From Phycisphaerae bacterium (GTDB lineage: Bacteria > Planctomycetota > Phycisphaerae > Phycisphaerales > SM1A02), in assembly GCA_030432455.1 (NCBI GenBank), contig JAUIHC010000207.1, positions 1-5,823 on the forward strand: DNA of 5,823 nt, in the 5' to 3' direction. Position numbers and translations under genes: made by a program. The notes beneath the pieces are model-generated. The model saw only the letters and a program-made list of their open reading frames with translations, did no database searches and was not told the DNA's origin. Position 1 is the first letter of the stretch, and every line of letters begins with the position of its first letter. Of the stretch, positions 1 through 5,823 are shown in pieces.

Positions 1-2
1 AA

Positions 3-191
3 TGGGTGGACTTCGACGGCCAGTCGGCGTTCCTCGACGAACTGCGGCGTCGGGCTCGTCGCCCCGAGGAGATCGAGCTCATGGCCCTCGACGAGACCGG
101 CGCGCCGCACGAGCACCTCGGCTTCGGGCGACGCACGAACGAGGTGAAGAACCGGGAACTGGAGTTCCTGAGCCGTCATCTGGCCGGATGA
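3..191 (+). CDS. C-terminal fragment of an unidentified protein, possibly an alpha/beta hydrolase (5' end outside window)
   Basis: Only the last 62 codons are present, ending at TGA 189-191. The frame runs back to base 3 (a TGG codon), so the GTG at 6 is probably an internal valine and not the start. The fragment is basic and ends in an amphipathic helix, ELEFLSRHLAG. The pattern Q-S-x-x-F-L-D-E-L (residues 7-14), then a short strand IELMAL (24-29), then HEHLGFG (36-42), then a terminal helix with FLSRHL, resembles the ends of prolyl-oligopeptidase or dienelactone-hydrolase-like proteins. There the catalytic histidine sits in a D-E-x-H-G-F-type loop just before the last helix. If that is right, H36 or H38 would be the catalytic histidine. 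This is a weak resemblance over a short stretch, so the reading frame is fairly safe but the function is not. The gene converges on the minus-strand lipoprotein with 21 bp between stop codons. Confidence 0.6.
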   Translation, partial: WVDFDGQSAFLDELRRRARRPEEIELMALDETGAPHEHLGFGRRTNEVKNRELEFLSRHLAG

Positions 192-212
192 CGCCGCGGG
201 CCCGTCCGGCCC

Positions 213-1334
213 CTACTGCACGGGCGACTCGCCCCGCCAGATCCGCGTGCCGTTGCCGCTGGCGACGATCGACCGGATGAACGCCTCGTATCCCTGCTTG
301 AACCGCGGGTAGTCCTGATCGAAGTACACCGAGATGAGGGCCCGGCCCGCGTCCGGTCCGAGCAGGCGGCCTCGACGCCCGGCGGAACGATCGGCGTCGT
401 AGAGGGTGGTGGCGATGTGACCGTGGGCCGCATCCGACACGAGCCTCGCGAGGCCGGGGCGATACCGCCCCGACTCGCCCTCCATCAGATAGTGCACGAA
501 GGCCCAGACCTGCGCGTAGTAGGTCAGCAGCGATCGCTCACCCTCGCCCACGAACCTCTGCGGCGGCTGGGTCACCAGACGGTCGAGATCGATGAGTCGG
601 TCGCGATTCACCGCGGACCGAAGCTGGCCGTAACGCTCGAAGTTGTGCCAGGGCAGGAATCGAGGGCCGTTCTCCGTCCGCCGGAACGAATGCCCCTCCG
701 CGTAGGCGGCGAGCCCCTCCTCCAGAAACGCGGGGAGCGGATGCCGGAACACGGTCTGGGTGTACTGATGCCAGCCCTCATGGGCCACCATGCAGAGCGT
801 GTCGTAGCGACCGATGTCCCAGAGCACGCTCTCGGCATCGATGGTGTACCCGCCGCGCTCGATCGCCAGATAGGTGCCCGCCGAGGTTCCGAGCCGCCAC
901 CGGGTCCACGCCGCCCACTCCGGGCGTGACTCGAAGACGAACGTGCTCATCCGCTCGCCCGGGGCCGGCAGGGGATCGACGCCGGCAGGCTCGGTGATCA
1001 TCGTTCGATAGTGATCGAGGGTCGCGGCGGTGAACTCGGGAAGAGCGTTGTGGAGCCGGCCCTCGGTCAGGGTCAGGTGCAGCAGATGGGTCGGCGTGGT
1101 GACGAGTTCGCCCTCGTATCCGCCGAACGACCAGGGTTCGCTTCGAACCGGTTCCGGGTGCTCGAGATCCCGGGAGAGCGGTGCGTCGAGGGTCGAAGAA
1201 ATGCCCCCTCGGGCGGCGGGCTGCGGATCGACGCGGGGTGAACAGCCGACCACGAGCAGGGCCGCTCCCAGCCCGAATCGAACGACCGTCGATCGTGATC
1301 GGCCGTCTCCTCGACGCTGGGTGGGCATCCGCAT
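213..1334 (-). CDS. Putative lipoprotein zinc metallopeptidase (gluzincin-like, HExxH)
   Basis: A 373-residue protein, probably exported and lipid-anchored. The N-terminus is basic (residues 1-19), followed by a hydrophobic stretch GLGAALLVVG and a lipobox V-V-G-C with Cys31 as the likely modified residue. A low-complexity linker follows (about 32-65). The core carries H185-E-G-W-H189-Q-Y, a zinc-binding HExxH motif. Seventeen residues after H189 comes F-L-E-E206-G-L-A-A-Y, matching the gluzincin layout in which a downstream glutamate is the third zinc ligand. A later segment, YYAQVWAFVHYLMEG (272-286), resembles the helix after the active site in peptidase-MA/DUF1570-like proteins. All expected catalytic residues are present, but the substrate is unknown. 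The start is ATG 1334 or the second ATG at 1328, two codons on. The 18 in-frame codons between the valS stop and 1334 contain no other ATG, GTG or TTG. No Shine-Dalgarno sequence is visible. It lies 54 bp downstream of valS on the same strand and may be its operon partner. Confidence 0.85.
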   Translation of the reverse strand: MRMPTQRRGDGRSRSTVVRFGLGAALLVVGCSPRVDPQPAARGGISSTLDAPLSRDLEHPEPVRSEPWSFGGYEGELVTTPTHLLHLTLTEGRLHNALPEFTAATLDHYRTMITEPAGVDPLPAPGERMSTFVFESRPEWAAWTRWRLGTSAGTYLAIERGGYTIDAESVLWDIGRYDTLCMVAHEGWHQYTQTVFRHPLPAFLEEGLAAYAEGHSFRRTENGPRFLPWHNFERYGQLRSAVNRDRLIDLDRLVTQPPQRFVGEGERSLLTYYAQVWAFVHYLMEGESGRYRPGLARLVSDAAHGHIATTLYDADRSAGRRGRLLGPDAGRALISVYFDQDYPRFKQGYEAFIRSIVASGNGTRIWRGESPVQ

Positions 1335-1351
1335 GTCGCGATGGTAGCACG

Positions 1352-1388
1352 GGCGGCGGCCTCGCCGCCGCCGCGCGGGAGGCGGCGG
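1352..1388 (-). promoter_or_regulatory. Two mutually exclusive GC-rich hairpins in the spacer between valS and the peptidase gene
   Basis: Segment 1364-1372 (GCCGCCGCC on the plus strand) is a perfect complement of 1352-1360 (9 bp, 3-nt loop). Bases 1365-1372 of the same segment are also a perfect complement of 1381-1388 (8 bp, 8-nt loop). In the minus-strand transcript the order is 1388-1381, then 1372-1364, then 1360-1352, starting directly after the valS stop codon, so the middle arm must choose a partner. There is no U-tract after either hairpin, so this is not a standard intrinsic terminator. It could reduce read-through into the lipoprotein gene or protect the valS mRNA 3' end. It could equally be a chance result of GGC/GCC repeats in a GC-rich spacer. 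The pairing is seen directly; any function is inferred. Confidence 0.35.
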
Positions 1389-4300
1389 TCAGGACAGGGC
1401 GGCGAGGCCCTCCTCCGCCGCGGCGAGGTCGGCCTCCGCGGCGGCGAGCATCCGTCGGGTCTCCTCGACGAGTTCGGGCTTGGCGTTGTTGACATACCCG
1501 GGGTTGGCGAGTCGTCCCTGGAATCCGGAGACCTGCTTCCGCTTGGCCTCGATCGTCTTGCGGAGCCGGTCGCGCTCCTGTTCGAGATCGACCTCGTCGA
1601 CCAGATTCGAGACGAGCACCCGTCCACCCTCGAAGGGCAGGGGCAGCGCCCCGGTCGGCGCGTCGGTGTCGGGCCCGACCGACCCGAGGCCCGCGAGCGT
1701 CTCGACCGCACCGTCCGCCTGCGTTACCAGCGCCATCACCGCGGCCGGAACATGCAGGTCGATGCGGCGCTTCGGCGAGACCTGTCGTTCACCCCGAAGA
1801 TTCCGGATCGCGGCGACCAGCGCCTGCACCCGCTCGAACGCGGTCTCCGCCTCGGCATCGACGAGGGCGTCGCTCGCCTGCGGCCATCCCGCGATCACGC
1901 AGCGATCCGCCGGCGGCAGGACCAGCCCGTCGACCCCCGCCCCGCCGTCGGCGTCCCGGAAGCCGTCGAGCCGATGCAGATGCGGCCAGAGCGTCTCGGT
2001 GACGAACGGGCAGACCGGATGCAGCATCCGCAGCAGCGCGTCGAGCACCGCGTGCAGTCGCCGCTGCTGGTCGAGACGCCCCCGCACCGTCGGCTTGACC
2101 GCCTCGAGGTACCAGTCGCAGAAGTCACGCCAGACGAGGTCGTACATCGCGTCGGCGTAGCGGTTGAACTGGTACGACGCGAGGGCGTCCTCGACCTCGC
2201 GGAGCGTCCTCGCCACACGGGCGACGATCCACCGGTCGGCAAGCGTCGGGGCGTCGTCGGTCGGGCCCGCCGCGGTCTCGAGGTTTCCGAGGGCGAAGCG
2301 GGTCGCGTTCCAGAGCTTGTTGCAGAAGTTGCGGCCGACGTCGAAGCGGCTCGACGTGTTGCGGGCGAGCGGCCGATCGTCGCTCGCCTCGACCTCGCCC
2401 ACCGCCACGCCGTAGGCGCTGACCATCTCTCGGGACGGATCCTTCGGCGACTTCTGGATCGGCGCCGCCACGAGATGCCCCGAGGTGTTCCGCACGAACG
2501 CGGGCGTGAACGTCTCGCCGGTGTGCGGGCAGACGAGATCGACCGGCATGCGGACGTCCTGACTGCCGGTCGCCATCTGGGCGAGCGTGAACCGCATCGC
2601 ATCCGAGCCGTGGCTCTGGATGATGTCGCGGGGATCGACGCCGTTGCCGAGACTCTTGGACATCTTCTGACCGTGACCGTCCTGGATCATCGCGTGGATG
2701 AAGACGTGCCGGAACGGAAGTCGTCCGAGGAAGTGCCGGTTGAACATCACCATCCGGCTCACCCAAAGGGTGATGATCTCGCGGGCGGTGCAGAGCACAT
2801 CTCCGGGGTTGAACGCGTCGAGCAGTGCGGCGCCCTCGGGCACCTCGTCGGGAAACGCGGCGGCGTCGGGCCAGCCCATCGTCGAGAGCGGCCAGAGCGC
2901 GCTGGAGAACCAGGTGTCCAGCACGTCGGGATCCTGCGCGAAGCCCGCGGCCTCCAGCCCGGATCGCAGCGACGCCTCGGCCTCCTCCCCGCCGATCGCG
3001 TCGGGCCGCGGCAGACACACCGACTCCTCGATCGAGCCGTCGGGCAGGCGCCGCACCCGGTGCGCCGCCCCGCGTCCGGTCCAGTCGCTCTGGATCGCGA
3101 TCATCTCGTCGCCGACGGCGGCGCTGCCCACGGAATCGGGCGCGTCCGCCGCGGCGATCGTGCGGGACCACACCGGGATGCGATGCCCCCACCACAGCTG
3201 CCGAGAGATGCACCAGTCGCGGATGTTCTCGTGCCAGTTCTGAAAGGTCTTCGCGTAGCGGTCGGGGAAGAACCGCAGACCGCCGTCGCCATCCATCGCC
3301 GGACCGCTCGGCCCCTCGCCCTCCCGCTGCCCGTCGTCCATCGACCGCAGGGCCGAACCCGCGAGCCGGTCGTCGGTGACCCGCACGTACCACTGGTCGG
3401 AGAGGTACGGCTCGATCGGCACGTGGCTCCGATAGGAATGTCCGACCGCGTGCTCGTGCTCGCGGACATCCTCGAGCAAGTCGTGCTCCTTGAACCACGC
3501 GACGATCGCCTTGCGGGCGTCCTCGCGGCTCAGCCCCACGAACGCCCGCGCCTCCTCGGAGACGTCGTCCCAGCCATGGGCGTCGGAGATCGTCCCGTCC
3601 GGAGCCATGACGTTGATCGCCGCGAGTTCGTGCCGCAGTCCGATCTCCCAGTCGTTGGGATCGTGGGCGGGCGTGACCTTGAGGAAGCCGGTGGCGAGGG
3701 CGGCCTTGGGATCGTTGATCGCCTCGGCCCCGAGCCCGAGTTCCTCCGCGATCGCGGCGGGGAGCACGACATAGTCGTCTTCGACGATCGGGATCACCCG
3801 CCCGGTGATCGGCAGACGCACCGAGCGACCCCGCAGGGCCGCCGCCCGCGGATCACGCGGATTCACCGCGACCGCGGTGTCGCCGAGCATCGTCTCGGGG
3901 CGGGTGGTCGCGACGGTGATCGAGCCGTCGCCGTCCGCGAGCGGGTACTGCAGGTACCACATGTGCCCGGGAACGGTCCGCATCTCGACCTCGTCGTCGG
4001 CGAGCGCCGTCCGGGTCGCGGGATCCCAGTTCACCAGCCGCTTGCCGCGATAGACGAGTCCGTCCTCGAAGAGTCGGAAGAACGCCTCGCGGACCGCGGC
4101 GGCGCAGACCGGATCCATGGTGAACCGCGTCCGCTCGAAGTCGCAGGAGCAGCCCATCTCCTCCAGCTGCCCGAGGATCGTCGTCTCGTACTCGTCCTTC
4201 CACGCCTGCACCTGCTCGACGAACGCCTCGCGGGAGAAGTCGGTCCGTCGCCTTCCCTGCCTGAGAAGCCGCTTCTCGACCACGGTCTGGGTCGCGATGC

Positions 4301-4595
4301 CGGCGTGGTCGGTGCCCGGCATCCAGAGGGCGTGGTCGCCGCGCATGCGGTGATGCCGGACGAGCACGTCCTGCAGGGTGTTGTTGAACGCGTGCCCGAG
4401 GTGCAGCGCCGCGGTCACGTTCGGCGGAGGAATCAGAATCCCGTAGCGCGGATCGCCCTCCTCGCCGGGCACGCCGTGGAAGTCCCGATGGGCGGTCCAG
4501 GCCGCGCGGACGCCGGGCTCGCTGTCGTGCGGCGAGTAGGATCTGGGAAGCCCCTCGGTGGTCGAGACGGCACGATTCTGATCGGTGGCGGACAT
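1389..4595 (-). CDS. valS: Valine--tRNA ligase (valyl-tRNA synthetase)
   Basis: A cytosolic class I aminoacyl-tRNA synthetase that charges tRNA-Val with valine and hydrolyses mischarged Thr-tRNA. The HIGH motif reads H65-L-G-H68, followed by GTDHAGIATQ (94-103). The CP1 editing domain carries TTRPETMLGDT (230-240) and TPAHDPNDWEIG (308-319), with the conserved aspartates at 312 and 315. NIRDWCISRQLWWGHRIP (457-474) and DVLDTWFSSALWP (557-569) lead to the KMSKS motif at 644-648. The anticodon-binding domain starts near RNFCNKLWNATRF (755-767), and a C-terminal coiled coil (about 1003-1066) includes NPGYVNNAKPELVEE. At 1068 residues it exceeds the usual 880-950. Extra sequence lies at about 422-438, 478-550 and 686-745. 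The start is fixed: an in-frame TAG (4608-4610) lies four codons upstream and no other start codon intervenes. No Shine-Dalgarno is visible. The start overlaps that of the divergent TPR lipoprotein, and a peptidase lipoprotein follows 54 bp downstream. Confidence 0.98.
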   Translation of the reverse strand: MSATDQNRAVSTTEGLPRSYSPHDSEPGVRAAWTAHRDFHGVPGEEGDPRYGILIPPPNVTAALHLGHAFNNTLQDVLVRHHRMRGDHALWMPGTDHAGIATQTVVEKRLLRQGRRRTDFSREAFVEQVQAWKDEYETTILGQLEEMGCSCDFERTRFTMDPVCAAAVREAFFRLFEDGLVYRGKRLVNWDPATRTALADDEVEMRTVPGHMWYLQYPLADGDGSITVATTRPETMLGDTAVAVNPRDPRAAALRGRSVRLPITGRVIPIVEDDYVVLPAAIAEELGLGAEAINDPKAALATGFLKVTPAHDPNDWEIGLRHELAAINVMAPDGTISDAHGWDDVSEEARAFVGLSREDARKAIVAWFKEHDLLEDVREHEHAVGHSYRSHVPIEPYLSDQWYVRVTDDRLAGSALRSMDDGQREGEGPSGPAMDGDGGLRFFPDRYAKTFQNWHENIRDWCISRQLWWGHRIPVWSRTIAAADAPDSVGSAAVGDEMIAIQSDWTGRGAAHRVRRLPDGSIEESVCLPRPDAIGGEEAEASLRSGLEAAGFAQDPDVLDTWFSSALWPLSTMGWPDAAAFPDEVPEGAALLDAFNPGDVLCTAREIITLWVSRMVMFNRHFLGRLPFRHVFIHAMIQDGHGQKMSKSLGNGVDPRDIIQSHGSDAMRFTLAQMATGSQDVRMPVDLVCPHTGETFTPAFVRNTSGHLVAAPIQKSPKDPSREMVSAYGVAVGEVEASDDRPLARNTSSRFDVGRNFCNKLWNATRFALGNLETAAGPTDDAPTLADRWIVARVARTLREVEDALASYQFNRYADAMYDLVWRDFCDWYLEAVKPTVRGRLDQQRRLHAVLDALLRMLHPVCPFVTETLWPHLHRLDGFRDADGGAGVDGLVLPPADRCVIAGWPQASDALVDAEAETAFERVQALVAAIRNLRGERQVSPKRRIDLHVPAAVMALVTQADGAVETLAGLGSVGPDTDAPTGALPLPFEGGRVLVSNLVDEVDLEQERDRLRKTIEAKRKQVSGFQGRLANPGYVNNAKPELVEETRRMLAAAEADLAAAEEGLAALS

Positions 4596-5706
4596 GATCG
4601 GGCCATTCTACGGAACCCGCGGCATCGCACCGGCGCGTCGTTCGCGTCCCTCACTGCTGTCCGCGGCGATCCTGCTGACCGGCGGTCTCCTCGGCTGCGG
4701 GGACGACCGGGATCCCGCGGCGTCGGACGCGCGGTCGTCGTCCGCGTCGCCTCCGCTGCCGACGATCAACGCCGCCGATCGCGACGCCTCGCTCGACGCG
4801 ATCGACCGCTGGCTGCAGGCGGGTCGTCCCGACAACGCGGCATCGATCGCCCGGACGCTCGTGGACCGCCTGCCCGCCGACCGTCATGCACAGGCCGCGC
4901 TCGGGCGGGTGCTGCTTGCCCGAAGCGGCGAACTCCGCGAATCGGTCGGGCCGGCAGCCGCCGCCTCGGTCGCGGCCGAGGCCGCCGACGCCCTGCGGAA
5001 GGCGGTCGACCTCGCCCCGGCCGAGGACGCCCCCGCCGTCGAGGCCCGCCGCTCCCTCGGGCTCGCCCTCGAATCGGCGGGAAGGGACTCCGACGCCGTG
5101 TCGGTCTATCGAGACGGCGCCGACGACCCCGTCTGCCGGCTCTACCTCGGACTCGCCCTGCTCCGGCTCGACGCCGTGGACGAGGCGGCCGAGATTCTGG
5201 AGGCCCTCGCAGCGGCCCGCCCGGACGACTCGCTGGTCCGAGCCGCGGTGGCCGAGGCGCTGCTTCGACAGAGCCGCGTCGAGCTGGCGATCGCGGCGGC
5301 GGCCGAGGCGGTGCGACTCGACCCGACCTCGTGGCCGATCCGGGTGCGCCGCGCCTCGATCCTCCGTCGGGCGGGCGATCCCCGCGCCGCGATCGAATCT
5401 CTCCTCGCCCTCGACGACGACTCGCGGGGACATCGTTCGGTGGCCGAGGAGATCGCGGCCGCGTACCACGCCCTCGACCGGCCGGCTCGGGCGGCGGAGA
5501 TCTGGGCGGAACGGGCTCGCGCGACGCCCGAGGATCTCGATGCCGCGCTGGCGGCGGCGGTGGCGTTCCAGACGGCCGGGGACGACGATCGAGCCGAGAC
5601 GTGGCTGGAGATCGCCACCCTTGCGGCACCGAACGATCCACGCGTTCCGGAGACGCGTCGCCGCATCGCCGACCTGCGTGCAACCAGAACCGATCCGGTT
5701 CGCTAG
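4594..5706 (+). CDS. TPR-repeat lipoprotein, function unknown
   Basis: A 370-residue protein if it starts at ATG 4594, which I prefer because GGTGG (4584-4588) sits just upstream as a weak ribosome-binding site. The alternative is GTG 4585 (373 residues), which has no such site. An in-frame TGA at 4579-4581 rules out anything longer. The N-terminus has arginines (RRSR, 15-18), a hydrophobic stretch SLLSAAILLTGGLLG and a lipobox L-L-G-C with Cys35, so it is probably a membrane-anchored lipoprotein. A disordered linker rich in Asp, Ser and Pro follows (about 36-60). The rest is alanine-rich helical repeats of about 34 residues, which I read as roughly eight tetratricopeptide units between 63 and 349. 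Clear ones are ALGRVLLARSG, SLGLALESAGRDSDAVSVY, AEALLRQSRVELAIAAAAEAV and AAYHALDRPARAAEIWAERA. TPR arrays are protein-binding scaffolds and no enzymatic motif is seen. It is divergent from valS with overlapping start codons. Confidence 0.88.
   Translation: MIGPFYGTRGIAPARRSRPSLLSAAILLTGGLLGCGDDRDPAASDARSSSASPPLPTINAADRDASLDAIDRWLQAGRPDNAASIARTLVDRLPADRHAQAALGRVLLARSGELRESVGPAAAASVAAEAADALRKAVDLAPAEDAPAVEARRSLGLALESAGRDSDAVSVYRDGADDPVCRLYLGLALLRLDAVDEAAEILEALAAARPDDSLVRAAVAEALLRQSRVELAIAAAAEAVRLDPTSWPIRVRRASILRRAGDPRAAIESLLALDDDSRGHRSVAEEIAAAYHALDRPARAAEIWAERARATPEDLDAALAAAVAFQTAGDDDRAETWLEIATLAAPNDPRVPETRRRIADLRATRTDPVR
4605..4610 (-). promoter_or_regulatory. Candidate -10 element for valS, very close to its start codon
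   Basis: On the minus strand these bases read TAGAAT, five of six matches to the TATAAT consensus, in an otherwise very GC-rich setting. Only 9 bases separate it from the valS ATG, so transcription would begin within a few bases of the start codon or at it, giving a leaderless or nearly leaderless mRNA. This fits the lack of a Shine-Dalgarno sequence. No good -35 hexamer is seen at the expected spacing (the sequence there is GC-rich and far from TTGACA). The element lies inside the first codons of the divergent lipoprotein gene. The match is direct observation; promoter activity is inferred. Confidence 0.4.
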
Positions 5707-5727
5707 GTCGTGTTTGACGGATCGGCG

Positions 5728-5823
5728 TCAGACCCGAGAGGTTCGGAGGCGGCCTCCAGCGAGGAGGGCGAAGCAGGCGATTCCGCTGAGAATCGTCGAT
5801 GCAGCCCGACGATGCGGGTGGTC
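5728..5823 (-). CDS. Possible 3' end of a gene with a hydrophobic, basic C-terminal tail (partial)
   Basis: Reading in from the right edge on the minus strand gives 31 codons ending at TGA 5730-5728. They contain a hydrophobic stretch TILSGIACFALLAGG followed by RLRTSRV. A short membrane segment plus a basic tail at the very C-terminus is the layout of PEP-CTERM-type sorting signals, which are common in planctomycetes, but the PEP motif itself is missing. Two other frames are also open here. A minus frame ending at TAG 5705-5703 has a Ser/Glu/Pro-rich tail and would overlap the TPR gene stop. An acidic plus frame runs from GTG 5710 to the window edge. Third-position GC is similar in all three (about two-thirds), so it does not choose between them. 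Low confidence that this is the true frame. Confidence 0.25.
   Translation of the reverse strand, partial: DHPHRRAASTILSGIACFALLAGGRLRTSRV

Noticed and set aside
198..212. A GGGCC/GGCCC inverted repeat between the two convergent stop codons
   Set aside because: The stem is only 5 bp and there is no T-tract on either strand. Such a repeat is expected often by chance at this GC content.
417..929. A 170-codon plus-strand open frame antisense to the peptidase lipoprotein
   Set aside because: The minus-strand gene has a lipobox, an HExxH motif and a matching third ligand in one frame. The plus-strand frame shows no motif.
2125..3498. A 457-codon minus-strand open frame inside valS
   Set aside because: It lies wholly within valS in another frame, and its translation is arginine-rich and low in complexity, as expected for an out-of-frame shadow of a high-GC gene.
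4537..4542. TAGGAT as a -10 element for the plus-strand lipoprotein gene
   Set aside because: It has only four of six consensus matches and no -35 partner at a suitable distance, and it lies within valS coding sequence where such a match is not informative.
1341..5717. A 1458-codon open frame on the plus strand, antisense to all of valS and running on through the TPR gene
   Set aside because: Over valS it is codon-aligned with the real gene on the other strand, so it would only be interrupted by Leu TTA, Leu CTA or Ser TCA codons in valS, which a high-GC genome avoids. Its translation is Arg/Gly/His-rich with no domain, and valS is certain.
5745..5757. A GGAGG/CCTCC hairpin just after the TPR lipoprotein gene
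   Set aside because: It has a 5-bp stem with a 3-nt loop and no following T-run, so it is too weak to call a terminator.

Overview
The window looks like chromosomal DNA from a high-GC bacterium (by eye about two-thirds G+C or more), most likely a planctomycete, possibly of the Phycisphaerae. This placement is an inference. It rests on an atypical valyl-tRNA synthetase with several extra segments, on a lipoprotein of the gluzincin metallopeptidase type that is common in planctomycetes, on GC-rich codon use, and on the lack of clear Shine-Dalgarno sites at gene starts. No rRNA, tRNA, CRISPR array, insertion sequence or phage gene is visible.

Layout. Bases 3-191 (+) hold the last 62 codons of a gene that begins outside the window; it may be the C-terminus of an alpha/beta hydrolase, but this is weak. 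After a 21-bp convergent gap comes a minus-strand lipoprotein (213-1334) with an intact HExxH zinc-peptidase motif. Upstream of it on the same strand, 54 bp away, is valS (1389-4595), the one gene here with a certain function. The 54-bp spacer holds GC-rich segments that can form two mutually exclusive hairpins. valS is divergent from a plus-strand TPR lipoprotein (4594-5706). The two ATG start codons share the palindrome CATG, so there is no intergenic region between them. The last 117 bp have no recognised gene; one minus-strand frame there could be the end of a protein with a hydrophobic tail and basic end.

How the genes relate. valS and the peptidase lipoprotein may be co-transcribed, with valS first. 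Nothing in the sequence links their functions. The TPR lipoprotein and the peptidase lipoprotein both carry lipobox signal peptides and should sit in the cell envelope, while ValRS is cytosolic. I found no convincing new multi-gene system. The points most worth a second look are the start-to-start overlap, with a good -10 element 9 nt from the valS ATG (a possible leaderless mRNA), and the non-standard insertions in ValRS.
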